Part shown: positions 15,457-24,837 of the stretch, in pieces | Layout of the letters: each line of letters begins with the position of its first letter | Numbering within the stretch: position 1 is the first letter of the stretch | Assembly (NCBI RefSeq): GCF_946151075.1 | Contig: NZ_OX267715.1 | Location: forward strand, 1,651,881-1,715,880 | DNA: 64,000 nucleotides | Source of the DNA: Neobacillus sp. Marseille-Q6967 | Lineage (GTDB): Bacteria > Bacillota > Bacilli > Bacillales > Cytobacillaceae | Reading direction: 5' to 3' | Position numbers and translations under genes: made by a program | Notes under the pieces: generated by a model | What the model was told of the DNA's origin: nothing | Seen by the model: only the letters and a program-made list of their open reading frames with translations | Databases searched by the model: none

Positions 15457-16773
15457 TTATGATGATTGACCGATTTCAGTGGATTCTACCTTTAATACTC
15501 TTTTTTCACTTGGTCTAAGAAGGGTCAAAGCAATAATAGAAATGATACAACAAATCACAACATACATACTAATTGCAGATGTAGTTTTGAATTTTTCAAG
15601 TAAAGTTAATGAAATAGTCGGCGCAAGACCTCCTGCAATAATGGAGGCAAATTGATAGGCAATGGATGATCCGCTAAAGCGTAAATGCACTGGGAAAATC
15701 TCTGAGATGAGCGCCGCCTGAGGACCATAAACCATAGCAGGCCCTATGCTTGCAAGCATAGTTGCTAAAATAATCAGACTCTTTTCCCCAGTATTTACTA
15801 AATAAAAATACGGGAATGCAAATAATAATGTAACAATCATACCGGCAAGTGTAATATTTTTTCTGCCGATTTTATCCGACAAATGAGCTGCCAACGGTAC
15901 AACGACTAAAAAAACGACCGAAACTAGTAAAACGGCATTCGTAATAAATTGTCTATCAAGTTGGAGATGTACTGTCGCATAGTAAATGGCAAAAGTAGTA
16001 TAAATGTAGAAAGGTACATTATCTGCAAGACGGGTAAGAGCTGCAAATAGAATCTCTTTAGGATATCCTTTAACAGATTCAAGTATTGGTGATTTTGCTG
16101 TCCGATTCTCTTCTTTCATTTTTGTGAATTCCGGTGATTCTTCTATACCAAGACGGATATATAACCCAATAAAGACTAGGACTATACTTAAAAGAAATGG
16201 AATTCTCCATCCCCATACGCCAAAGTTATCGCCGGTTAGAAATATGCAAAGGGAAACAACGGATGTAGAGGTTAACATTCCAATCGGAACACCTAATTGT
16301 GTCATACTTCCCATTAAACCACGGGATTTTTCCGAACTCCATTCTACAGAAAGAGTAACAGATCCGCCCCATTCTCCTCCAACACCAATTCCTTGAATAA
16401 ACCTAAGAATAACAAGCAAAATGGCTCCAAAAATTCCTATTGTGTCATAAGTGGGTAACAATCCCATAATTGTACTACTTACCCCCATTAACAATAAAGA
16501 AGTGACCAATGCAGCTTTTCGCCCAATTTTATCTCCGTAAGAACTAAATATAATCGCCCCAAGAGGACGAGCTAAGAATCCGACAAATAACGTTATGAAA
16601 GCTTGCAAAACCCCCATAAAATCACTGGATTCCGGGAAAAATAATTGAGGAAACACCAATGCTGCCATTGTGCCATATAGAAAAAAGTCATACCACTCGA
16701 TTGAAGTTCCAACAATACTGGCAAGTGCCACTTTTTTCATCTGCTTCTTACGAACTTGTTCATTTACCTTCAC
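15457..16773 (-). CDS. MFS metabolite:H+ symporter (MHS family)
   Basis: GTG 16773 has AGAGGAGG at a 7-8 nt spacing; the ATG at 16779 is too close to the same site. The 438-residue protein has 12 hydrophobic helices and the MHS signatures 'SIVGTSIEWYDFFLYG' in helix 1, 'RPLGAIIFSSYGDKIGRKAA' between helices 2 and 3, and 'FIQGIGVGGEWGGSVTL' in helix 4. The family includes importers of shikimate, citrate, proline/betaine, alpha-ketoglutarate and aromatic acids. It lies 69 nt downstream of an acyl-CoA ligase gene on the same strand, so a carboxylic acid is a likely substrate (inference). Confidence 0.85.
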   Translation of the reverse strand: MKVNEQVRKKQMKKVALASIVGTSIEWYDFFLYGTMAALVFPQLFFPESSDFMGVLQAFITLFVGFLARPLGAIIFSSYGDKIGRKAALVTSLLLMGVSSTIMGLLPTYDTIGIFGAILLVILRFIQGIGVGGEWGGSVTLSVEWSSEKSRGLMGSMTQLGVPIGMLTSTSVVSLCIFLTGDNFGVWGWRIPFLLSIVLVFIGLYIRLGIEESPEFTKMKEENRTAKSPILESVKGYPKEILFAALTRLADNVPFYIYTTFAIYYATVHLQLDRQFITNAVLLVSVVFLVVVPLAAHLSDKIGRKNITLAGMIVTLLFAFPYFYLVNTGEKSLIILATMLASIGPAMVYGPQAALISEIFPVHLRFSGSSIAYQFASIIAGGLAPTISLTLLEKFKTTSAISMYVVICCIISIIALTLLRPSEKRVLKVESTEIGQSS

Positions 16774-16842
16774 TTCCATACCTCCTCTATAAACGTAAAT
16801 TCAGGAATGCTTTTACCCGTTACAGCGGGTTTTGACCAAAGA

Positions 16843-18468
16843 TTATTGAAATTCATAATTTTTATCATTCGCCTCATTAAAAAGCTGCCGTAAAAGATTC
16901 TTATTATATTTTCCGTTGGCATTTTTTGGGATATCATTTGTAAATACATACCGATCTGGCAGCCACCATTTAGGGAACTTTACTTCTAACCAATTGGTTA
17001 ACTCTTTTTCTATTAAAGTACTATTACCGCCCTTCTTGAGTACAATATACGCTAAAGGACGTTCTATCCATTTTTCGTCAGGCATAGCAACTACACAAGC
17101 TTCTGCCACTTCGGGATGAGCGATTAATTCATTTTCAAGTTGAACGGAGGAAATCCATTCCCCACCACTCTTAATCATATCTTTATTCCTATCAACAATT
17201 CGAATCGCTCCTTGAGGGTTAATAGTGGCAATATCACCGCTCTTCCACCATCCGTTAATGAATGAGGATGAGGAGCGTTCATCATTAATATACTGGTTTG
17301 CAACCCATGGGCCACGTGCCATAATTTCTCCCATTTGTTGATCATCCCATAAGATTTCTTCTCCAAATTCATCCACGATTTTCATTTCTATTCCAGGTAT
17401 TAAGGTTCCCTGCCTTTCGCGCAGTTTAATATTATCACTTTCGGAACAATGTTCCTGATCTTTTCTACAATGCAAAAATGAAATTAATGGGGAGGTTTCT
17501 GTTGCGCCGTACCCTTGAACTACTGGTACGCGGTATTTAAACAAGAGCTTTTCAATTATAGCCTTAGGCGGTGCCTGGCCCCCAAGGAAAAGCGATCTCA
17601 AACTGGAAATACGATAAGGATGCTCATCTAAAACATTGACCATTTCAATGCCAATGGTGACCGCTGCAGCAGCTAAGGTCACATTCTCGGATTCTATTAA
17701 TGCCAAAAGCTGATGAACACTCGGGCGTTTACCCGACAGGACCAATTTAGCACCTGTAGCAATCGCTGCATAAGGCAGCCCCCAAGCATTTACATGAAAC
17801 ATCGGGACGATTGGCATAATACAATCATTCTCTGAGATAGCCGTTACATCCTTATAGAGTAATGCTGAAGTATATAAATATAGACTTCTTTGAGTATAGG
17901 AAACTCCTTTAGGCAGTCCCGTAGTGGCGGATGTAAAGCAAATGGTGGCCGGTGTATGTTCATCCAGCATTTCAAATTGGAACTGCGGTTCTGCCTGATC
18001 AAGCAGCTCTTCATAACAATATAACGGCGAGAGCTTTGTTTTCGGAAGGCTCTTCCCAAGAATTATGTAAGCCTCGATATTAGGTAATTCCCCTGAAATC
18101 GCTTCCACAATTGGCAATAAATCTTCATCGAAAAATAAAACCTTATCTTCAGCATGGTTTATGGTATAGACAATTTCCGGATTACCATATCGAATATTAA
18201 CAGTATGTAGAGCTGCACCATAGCATGGGACTCCTAAGTACAGTTCAAGATGTCTATGATTATTCCAGGCAAGTGAAGCAATTTTATCTCCTTTTTCTAT
18301 GCCTAAAGAACTTAAAACGTTGGCTAATTTTTTTACCCTACTATAAAATTCTGCGTAATTATAACGAAATAGGGAACCGTCTGAATCTCTTGAAACAATC
18401 TCTTTATCAGGAAAATATTTAGCCGTTCTGTCTAAAAACGTCTTTAGATTCAATTGTAACGAATTCAT
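16843..18468 (-). CDS. AMP-forming acyl-CoA synthetase
   Basis: ATG 18468 has GGAG 6 nt upstream; the farther ATG at 18504 lacks a site. The 541-residue adenylate-forming enzyme shows the P-loop 'ICFTSATTGLPKGVSYT', the A5 motif 'VQGYGATETSPL', A7 'GWWKSGDIATINPQG' with the conserved Asp, A8 'RIVDRNKDMIKSGGEWIS' and A10 'PKNANGKYNKNLL' with the catalytic Lys. It converts a carboxylic acid, ATP and CoA to acyl-CoA; chain length cannot be read from the sequence, but the layout is that of medium/long-chain ligases. The downstream transporter may supply the acid. A perfect palindrome at 18661-18683 lies in its promoter region. Confidence 0.88.
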   Translation of the reverse strand: MNSLQLNLKTFLDRTAKYFPDKEIVSRDSDGSLFRYNYAEFYSRVKKLANVLSSLGIEKGDKIASLAWNNHRHLELYLGVPCYGAALHTVNIRYGNPEIVYTINHAEDKVLFFDEDLLPIVEAISGELPNIEAYIILGKSLPKTKLSPLYCYEELLDQAEPQFQFEMLDEHTPATICFTSATTGLPKGVSYTQRSLYLYTSALLYKDVTAISENDCIMPIVPMFHVNAWGLPYAAIATGAKLVLSGKRPSVHQLLALIESENVTLAAAAVTIGIEMVNVLDEHPYRISSLRSLFLGGQAPPKAIIEKLLFKYRVPVVQGYGATETSPLISFLHCRKDQEHCSESDNIKLRERQGTLIPGIEMKIVDEFGEEILWDDQQMGEIMARGPWVANQYINDERSSSSFINGWWKSGDIATINPQGAIRIVDRNKDMIKSGGEWISSVQLENELIAHPEVAEACVVAMPDEKWIERPLAYIVLKKGGNSTLIEKELTNWLEVKFPKWWLPDRYVFTNDIPKNANGKYNKNLLRQLFNEANDKNYEFQ

Positions 18469-18660
18469 TTGCATCTCCATTTCTTTGTTAAAATTTGAAG
18501 TCATGAATGTAGCTTTTTAAATACCCACTCTAAAAATCATATTCTAACCTGAATGATCCTAGTTTTGTGCACCTCCTAACTCCTTTAATAATCACAAAAT
18601 TTGGAATTGTCTATATTATATATTTTCGTTTATCAAATAAAAAGTTAACATTATCAACAT

Positions 18661-18683
18661 ATATGTAAGTATTACTTACATAT
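18661..18683. promoter_or_regulatory. Perfect palindrome with 11-bp arms, candidate operator
   Basis: Arms ATATGTAAGTA (18661-18671) and TACTTACATAT (18673-18683) flank a single T. It lies about 190 nt upstream of the acyl-CoA ligase start in an otherwise gene-free, AT-rich region. A TetR-type fatty acid regulator would fit, but none is encoded nearby. Confidence 0.5.
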
Positions 18684-18762
18684 CTCCTCTAATAACACTT
18701 GTATTTACAATAAAATTGGCTAGAAATTTGAACCGATTTGCTAGTTCAATAGAAAAGGGGCA

Positions 18763-18809
18763 AATAAAGGGCTTCTTTACGAAAGGACTGTCGGGAATAG
18801 CCCTTTATT
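18763..18809 (-). terminator. Inverted repeat downstream of the desaturase-like gene
   Basis: AATAAAGGGCT (18763-18773) and AGCCCTTTATT (18799-18809) pair perfectly around a 25-nt loop, extendable to 14 bp with one mismatch. It lies 75 nt beyond the stop of the desaturase-like gene, in the right place for a terminator, although the loop is long and the T run poor. Confidence 0.45.
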
Positions 18810-18884
18810 CGCAATTTTATTCGGAAATAGCTTTTCCTGTGCCAATTAACGGGGTTCACTTGGTATGGTGCGTTCGAGGTTAGG

Positions 18885-20591
18885 CTACGAAAACCATCTG
18901 AACTGTTGGATTTTTCCCCAAGCATATTTGCCTGCATAGAGAAACAAGTAGGTAACCCTTGAAAAGAAGGAAGAGCCTCCATCCCAAGGGAGCCCTTGCT
19001 TATAACGCACCCAATCGTGAATATGCCAGGGGGTTAAAAGGTCGAATTCATACATGTCCCAAATTTTGCACTTTCTTTCTTTTGAATCGGCCGCATCAAG
19101 GATACTGTTGACCGCTCGCCGGGCTGCCTCATTGGCTGCTTCCATCGACGCTAAATCCGTATTCGTACGCACATAATCGGAAGCCAGAAAGAGGTTGGGA
19201 ATTCCCGTATAAGCATAGGGTCTTAAGCTCCACGCAAAAACTTTGTTTATAAGTAAAGGCTCTCTATTAATCATTTTGCCGGAATCGTCGATCTTGATGT
19301 CCGGATCCAAAAACCAAGAGTGAATATCCTCATCTCGAAGCAACACTTTTTCGTGATTTAAGGCTTTTTTCAGCTGTGTCCATACTTCATCTTTAATTTC
19401 CTCTTTAGTACATTCGATTGCCTTTTTTCCTAAAAGGATGCCCGGTTTGTTCCATTCCGAAATATCAACCGAAATAATGCCTCTTACCTGACCATCCCCA
19501 TACTGCCCGAGATCATTTCCGATCCAAAATTGCTTTTGTGAAATGGCCGTAATCGCCCATGGAGAATCCATAATGATCAGATGGCCGTTTACGATGGGAA
19601 CATCCCGTTTCATAAAGAACTGGATCCCGTTCATCCAATCAACATCTTTGGCAAGCTGCTTCACTCCGAACAGTGTCGGGTCTGCCTTAAGCATATCAGA
19701 GGAAACCAACGGAGCCATAGCTTCCACAGGGAGAGTGCTTAAATAAAAATCCGCATGGACTAACTCGTCATTTCCATCCTTATGGATCTGTACACCCGTT
19801 ATTTTGCCTTCTTTAAGTTGAAAGCCGCATACAGCTGCATTGGTATAATAGTGAACTCCTTTTTGTTTCAAATAGCTGAGCCATGGGTCAATCCACACCT
19901 CATTAGTCGGGCCGTTTAGGACACGGTCCGAATCATTGGTCGGCGTTAGGATACCGATAAGGAGCTGGGAAAGAACCGTGCCGAAGGTCTTGGCGCTTGC
20001 TTCTGTAGATTTCGCTGCGACCAATGACCGGGAAATGGAAGCAAACACTTCATGGAAGTTTTTCGTTTGGTTATCTCCATTCAGATAATCCCACCAGCTA
20101 ATCCTTTCATATTCATCCATGATTCGTTCCCTGCAGCTCGTCATCACCTGCCAAAGCCGCTCCGTAAAAAAAACCACTTCTTTCTCCGTAAGTCCCCAAT
20201 CGGAATCGAACAATGCTTTCAAGTTCTTTTTGATACCGGTCATGGATTTTGGAATGGAAGTGGAGATGGCCACTAGCTCACGATCAAAGCGGGCAAGGCC
20301 CATCTCCCGAGCCGTAACTAATTGATCAAACACGCTTTGCTTTTGGCCATAAGGGATTCGTTTCATCGTATCAATGATATGGCGATAAAAACCGGGGAAG
20401 CAACGGAATCCGTGTTCACCAGGGAGATTTTTTCTGCCGCCCGTACCGGAATGCGGAACTGGAATCGACCGGGCTTTTCCACCCGGAATCGTTTGGGTTT
20501 CATATACCGCTACGTCAAACCCCCTTTCTATCAGTTCATGTGCGGCACTAAGGCCTGCAACCCCGCCTCCTAAGATCGCCACTTTCTTCAT
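18885..20591 (-). CDS. FAD-dependent phytoene desaturase / HpnE-like amine oxidoreductase
   Basis: ATG 20591 follows AAGGTG. The N-terminus 'KKVAILGGGVAGLSAAHELI' is the dinucleotide-binding Rossmann motif, followed by 'YETQTIPGGKARSI', the FAD ribose contact. The C-terminal FAD motif is 'IPNLFLASDYVRTNTDLASM'. The 568-residue protein resembles hydroxysqualene dehydroxylase and carotenoid desaturases, with a roughly 60-residue C-terminal extension ('YEFDLLTPWHIHDWVRYKQG'). No squalene or phytoene synthase lies in the window, so substrate is open. It is followed on the same strand by a terminator-like repeat and preceded by an unusual tandem repeat. Confidence 0.75.
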   Translation of the reverse strand: MKKVAILGGGVAGLSAAHELIERGFDVAVYETQTIPGGKARSIPVPHSGTGGRKNLPGEHGFRCFPGFYRHIIDTMKRIPYGQKQSVFDQLVTAREMGLARFDRELVAISTSIPKSMTGIKKNLKALFDSDWGLTEKEVVFFTERLWQVMTSCRERIMDEYERISWWDYLNGDNQTKNFHEVFASISRSLVAAKSTEASAKTFGTVLSQLLIGILTPTNDSDRVLNGPTNEVWIDPWLSYLKQKGVHYYTNAAVCGFQLKEGKITGVQIHKDGNDELVHADFYLSTLPVEAMAPLVSSDMLKADPTLFGVKQLAKDVDWMNGIQFFMKRDVPIVNGHLIIMDSPWAITAISQKQFWIGNDLGQYGDGQVRGIISVDISEWNKPGILLGKKAIECTKEEIKDEVWTQLKKALNHEKVLLRDEDIHSWFLDPDIKIDDSGKMINREPLLINKVFAWSLRPYAYTGIPNLFLASDYVRTNTDLASMEAANEAARRAVNSILDAADSKERKCKIWDMYEFDLLTPWHIHDWVRYKQGLPWDGGSSFFSRVTYLFLYAGKYAWGKIQQFRWFS

Positions 20592-20785
20592 GAACTCACC
20601 TTCCTCGCATAGTGGATAGAATAATCCATTATATGCATCAGCAGTTGAAGGTGATTGAAGATTCAGAAACATGAAATCGGAATGTTGTACTGGTTTCTTT
20701 TCACCTCATATCAGTTACAACCGTGGTGAGAAGAAGTTGTTCAACTTACTGTCTTTGTTGGTCCTGTCCTACATTCTTTTAACAC

Positions 20786-21014
20786 AGAGGTAGATTGTGC
20801 CCGAAAAAGAGAAGGAAGTAAGTTTTCGGTCACATTCAGAGGTGAATTGTTACCGAAAAAGAGAAGGCAGCAAGTTTTCGGTCACAATCAGAGGTGAATT
20901 GTTACCGAAAAAGAGAAGGCAGCAAGTTTTCGGTCACAATTAGAGGTGCATTGTTACCGAAAAAGAGGAGGCAGCAGATTTTCGGTCACAATCAGGGGTG
21001 GATTGTGACCACAA
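20786..21014. repeat. Tandem 52-bp palindromic repeat, 4.4 copies
   Basis: Units start at 20786, 20838, 20890, 20942 and 20994 (partial). Each contains ACCGAAAA and TTTTCGGT about 15 nt apart, and extended arms ATTGT(T)ACCGAAAA / TTTTCGGT(C)ACAAT, so each unit can fold into a hairpin. The middle units are nearly identical; the outer ones have diverged. The array occupies the gap between the rifamycin phosphotransferase gene and the desaturase-like gene, both minus strand, and contains no coding frame. It is not a CRISPR array because no unique spacers separate the repeats. Confidence 0.85.
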
Positions 21015-21183
21015 AATAAGCTGTACAACATTGTTTTTCCTAAAGGATGAAATAACACATAATAATGGGCTTGACTTGTATTCTATGAATCTTTTTTGTC
21101 TGAATCAGGTGCTCTTTAGAAAAGTCTTATTACAAAATCCTTTTAAAAAAACTTTGTGAAAACAGCCTTTATCGAACATAAAA

Positions 21184-23808
21184 TCATAGCATTTCTATAT
21201 ACCCTTCCGTACCGTTCACCCGGATCCGCTGTCCGTCCTTTATTAACTTCGTAGCGTCTTCTACTCCTACGACAGCCGGAAGACCGTATTCGCGCGCAAT
21301 AACGGAACCGTGAGTCATTAAGCCGCCTATTTCCGTCACCAAGCCCTTGACAGATACAAACAGCGGTGTCCAGCTGGGATCCGTGAATTTGGTTACAAGG
21401 ATATCCCCATCCTCTATATGAGTATCATCCATTTTTAAAATGACACGTGCGCGGCCCTCGATTATACCGGATGATACGGGGATTCCCGCCAAGGCACCTT
21501 GAGGGATATGATCGGTGTTGTATTCACCGAATATGACCTCGCCTTCGGACGTCATCACCCTCGGTGGTGTCAACTTCTCATAGACTTCATAATCCCCTTT
21601 TCTCTCGTTAATAATCCTATAATCCAAATGGTTGGTTCGAACTGTTTCACGGAGCTCCTCAAAGGATAAAAAGTAGATGTCCTCTTCCTCCTGGATGACC
21701 CCCTTTCGAACCAGTAGAGCGGCCTCCTTCATCAGCGCCTGCTTGTATATATCAAAACGTCTAATGAAAGCGTACTTTGGATATTCCCGATAACCGATAA
21801 AATTGCGTAAAACGCTGATCATCTTCTCTGTCTGTTTTGCCTTTCGTTTGCCGCCGGGCAATTTCTCCAAGCGTTTCAGAAGATCCTGCCTCTTCTGCTC
21901 TGCTTCCATCTTGCCTAGCTCAAATTTGACTCTGCTCGAATGAGGATCCAAATTCTTTATATTGCTGAGGATCATGGGGATGAGTGCGGTTGGCTGTTCT
22001 CTCCAACGGGTCCTTGTGATATCAATTTCTCCGGAACAGCGCATTCCGTATTTTTCAAGATACCCCTTCATAGCGGCAATGATAGCACGCCCGCCTTCCA
22101 GTTTGGCTAGGTCCTCAAAAAAGGTCTCATCACTGGCATGCTGAAAAACTTCCATCACCGCAGGATATGGCCGAACGATGTCCGATACATCCATTAGTGC
22201 AAGACCCATTTCAGACGTAACGTTGTTTGGTACCGATTGGGAGAGTGTGTCAGCCGCGTTCTTTTCCCCCAACCAACTTTCCATTTTTTTATTGATCCAG
22301 TCCCATGCTAAAACCCCAACCATGATGACTCCTAAGCCTCGAGGATCATACAAGAGTTCGATTAACCTCTTAAGGTCTTGTCTAATGAATGTAAACAGTT
22401 CGTCTCCCGATACGGTTGCAATCCGTTTCTGCAGTTCCGTTATGGATGCCTCGTTTAGAGTGATGAGATTCTGAGGGATCGCCGGATCGTTTTTTCGGTA
22501 AAGGTTGATCATCTGGATGGGAAGGGTCCAGGATAGTCCTTCAGCGCCGAAGTTGAATACTCCCTTTCCCTGTGGCAATGAATTCATAAAATCCTTTCTA
22601 TTCATTATGCTTAAAATCGCATTCTTCGTGATAGGGTCGTTCTTGCCCATTCCAGAAAGCAGGATCCTTCGGCCAACAGGAGAGGTCAGGTCGTAAGTAA
22701 GGTCAATAAACAGTCTTCCACCCGCTTTACGAAATGGAAAGGGTTCGGTTAAATACTGTAAAAAGGACATACCCAATGGTCTTATGGCATCTGTCATCAT
22801 CTGTTCATGACCAAACGACAAGTAAACCCTGTTCTGCCCATCGTTTCCCTCCGGGATAGGGAATAAGGTTGTGATGGGGCGGCTTTGGACGATATATAAC
22901 GCCCCTTCAGAAAGGCACCATTCGATGTCCTGCGGGCAGGAAAAATAAGCCTCAATCTTTCTTCCCACTTGCTCCAGCTGTAAAATCTGCGGATCTGTAA
23001 GGGTTTGCCTATTCTGTTGGTCCAACTCGATCTCTTTTTCCTCTATACCGCCTTCTTTTAATGCATGAATGACTAGTTTCTTGGAAGAGACCGTCTTTTC
23101 AACAATGGTTCCATCTCGAACCTTATAGTTATCTGCATTAACTAAACCAGAGACGAGGGCTTCGCCAAGTCCAAAGCTGGCATCGATGGATGTCACCTTG
23201 CGGTTTGAAGTAACAGGATCGGCCGTAAACAAGATCCCTGATGCTTGCGGGAAAATCATCCTTTGGATCACGACGGACAAGTAGACATTACGGTGGTCGA
23301 AACCATTCTGGATCCGGTAGATTACCGCCCTGTCTGTAAACAGGGAAGCCCAGCACTTGCGGATATGTCGAAGGATCGCTTCTTTTCCTATAATGTTCAA
23401 AAACGTATCCTGCTGGCCAGCAAAGGAAGCAAGAGGCAAATCCTCAGCTGTGGCACTGGAACGAACCGCGTAAGCCCGCTCCTCGCCAAACTCTGATAGA
23501 TACCGAATGATCTCTGTTTCGATATCCAGGGGTATTTCCGCTTTCTCGATAAGGCTGCGGATCTTTCCACAAATAACACTGATTTCTCCCCTGTCATCGG
23601 CCCTTAGCTGCCGGAGTTGATCCAGGAAGTCGCTGAACTCTCTGTTATCGCCGATGATTTTTTTGTAAGCTTCTGTGGTAATGCAAAAGCCAACTGGTAC
23701 CCGAATTCCCTCAATCCTCGACAGTTCCCCCAGGTTAAGTCCTTTGCCCCCAACAGCCATAAGCTTTGTATGGTCGATCTCTTGAAAACCTAGCACATAG
23801 GTATTCAT
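21184..23808 (-). CDS. rph: Rifamycin-inactivating phosphotransferase
   Basis: The 874-residue protein matches Rph of Listeria and Bacillus cereus in length and order. An N-terminal ATP-grasp domain carries 'KLMAVGGKGLNLGELSRIEG', 'YAVRSSATAEDLPLASFAGQ' and 'DIEWCLSEGALYIVQSRPIT'. A central rifampicin-binding domain follows (about residues 330-750). The C-terminal swivelling His domain has 'TEIGGLMTHGSVIAREYGLP', in which the His near residue 830 is phosphorylated. Rph moves the beta-phosphate of ATP to the C21 hydroxyl of rifamycins. PEP synthase, the main alternative, has a different C-terminal PEP-binding domain that is absent here. Its neighbours are unrelated. I see no rifamycin-associated element upstream. 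Confidence 0.85.
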   Translation of the reverse strand: MNTYVLGFQEIDHTKLMAVGGKGLNLGELSRIEGIRVPVGFCITTEAYKKIIGDNREFSDFLDQLRQLRADDRGEISVICGKIRSLIEKAEIPLDIETEIIRYLSEFGEERAYAVRSSATAEDLPLASFAGQQDTFLNIIGKEAILRHIRKCWASLFTDRAVIYRIQNGFDHRNVYLSVVIQRMIFPQASGILFTADPVTSNRKVTSIDASFGLGEALVSGLVNADNYKVRDGTIVEKTVSSKKLVIHALKEGGIEEKEIELDQQNRQTLTDPQILQLEQVGRKIEAYFSCPQDIEWCLSEGALYIVQSRPITTLFPIPEGNDGQNRVYLSFGHEQMMTDAIRPLGMSFLQYLTEPFPFRKAGGRLFIDLTYDLTSPVGRRILLSGMGKNDPITKNAILSIMNRKDFMNSLPQGKGVFNFGAEGLSWTLPIQMINLYRKNDPAIPQNLITLNEASITELQKRIATVSGDELFTFIRQDLKRLIELLYDPRGLGVIMVGVLAWDWINKKMESWLGEKNAADTLSQSVPNNVTSEMGLALMDVSDIVRPYPAVMEVFQHASDETFFEDLAKLEGGRAIIAAMKGYLEKYGMRCSGEIDITRTRWREQPTALIPMILSNIKNLDPHSSRVKFELGKMEAEQKRQDLLKRLEKLPGGKRKAKQTEKMISVLRNFIGYREYPKYAFIRRFDIYKQALMKEAALLVRKGVIQEEEDIYFLSFEELRETVRTNHLDYRIINERKGDYEVYEKLTPPRVMTSEGEVIFGEYNTDHIPQGALAGIPVSSGIIEGRARVILKMDDTHIEDGDILVTKFTDPSWTPLFVSVKGLVTEIGGLMTHGSVIAREYGLPAVVGVEDATKLIKDGQRIRVNGTEGYIEML

Positions 23809-24284
23809 GGCAGACCCCTCCCAAATAAATGATGTCTTCTTTTATTTTATTGAGGATATCGCCAATGTGATTCTTGCATACGCTTATTGATTTGTTTTGT
23901 AGGATCGCAGAATCACCCACTCGATGACACAACCAATGTAAGAACGAGACCTGCCCCAATGAAACGATTATATTTTTCCAAGGGACAAAACGACTTCCGC
24001 TTAATAAGCCATCATCCACGATTGCAAATAAGTTTAGTAGATTATGTGAATAAATCAAAGGGAGAAATAACAACAAGTAAAATTGCCAATCTAAATCTTT
24101 ATTTACTGTTTTGATTTGTATATTTATTGGGGTGACGATAAGAGAAAGGGGTGATGGGATTGAATAACTAGTCCGATGCTTTTTTATTAATTAGTACCCA
24201 ATTATGCATAGACAATCATCTAAAACATATACAGTCAAATATACTATCAGGAAACTTAAATTAAGAGATAAGGAGGAACATTCA
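23809..24284. other. Long intergenic region with no supported gene
   Basis: Several short frames exist on both strands, but none has a ribosome site and family-like sequence together. The region holds the promoter of rph on one side and that of the Tyr-rich protein on the other. Confidence 0.4.
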
Positions 24285-24512
24285 TTGAAACGAGAAACAT
24301 ACAGACAGATACCCTATTACGGACACTCTTCATTTCTCTATCCATCCCTATATTGGGGCAGAGGGAGCATCCGTCAATATTATCCATATGAATACCCATA
24401 TGTAAATCCATGGTACCCTTACACAAGCTGCGAGCATTGGTGCATGGCAAATCATGGTAATAATTACAATGAATGTCTTAACCAAGTATGCTACCCTGAC
24501 CCTTCTTTTTAA
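24285..24512 (+). CDS. Tyr/Pro-rich small protein, spore-coat-like
   Basis: TTG 24285 has AAGGAGG 8 nt upstream; the frame is open earlier (24204) but without a site. The 75-residue product contains 'YYGHSSFLYPSLYWGRGS' and 'YYPYEYPYVNPWYPYTS', then a Cys-rich end ('CEHWCMANHGNNYNECLNQVC'). Tyr and Pro dominate, there is no signal peptide, and four Cys near the C-terminus could cross-link. Such composition is typical of small Bacillus coat or spore-surface proteins, but the family is not recognised. It lies 325 nt upstream of the lanthipeptide precursor and is separated from it by a hairpin. Confidence 0.6.
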   Translation: MKRETYRQIPYYGHSSFLYPSLYWGRGSIRQYYPYEYPYVNPWYPYTSCEHWCMANHGNNYNECLNQVCYPDPSF

Positions 24513-24574
24513 TGGTTCTATTTTTTGAATATTGATTTTTTTAGTTCCTTGCTTTTAGGGTGAAGGTTGGCCAG

Positions 24575-24600
24575 GGTATGGGGGTGTCCCCCACCATACC
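24575..24600 (+). terminator. GC-rich hairpin after the Tyr-rich gene
   Basis: GGTATGG and CCATACC close a G/C-rich hairpin (24575-24600). There is no T run, so a termination role is uncertain. The rest of 24513-24837 shows no gene. Confidence 0.4.
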
Positions 24601-24837
24601 GTTACTTGTTTCTGAAAGAACATACCAATATACATATGTAGACGTAAACGGGTCCCGGAAAGATAATTTGGTTTGCTGTCATCCTACCAAATAATATAAG
24701 CTAAATAACTGAACATGCAATAACTAATGAATTTTCATTATTGTCATATCATTAAAAAACACTTTTAACCCAAACATCTGATTTCAATTCCACATAACAT
24801 GAATAGTGAATTAAAAAAATATTAAGGGGATGACCAA

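Noticed and set aside
18746-18982. Minus-strand frame of 78 codons overlapping the end of the desaturase-like gene
   Set aside because: It is out of frame with a well-supported gene and has no ribosome site.
20786-21014. CRISPR-like array
   Set aside because: Units are contiguous tandem copies with no unique spacers, and no cas genes are present.
21184-23808. Phosphoenolpyruvate synthase
   Set aside because: The domain order places the swivelling His domain at the extreme C-terminus and no PEP-binding domain follows, as in Rph.
23887-24114. Plus- and minus-strand frames between rph and the Tyr-rich gene
   Set aside because: No ribosome site, no recognisable domain, and compositions typical of chance frames.
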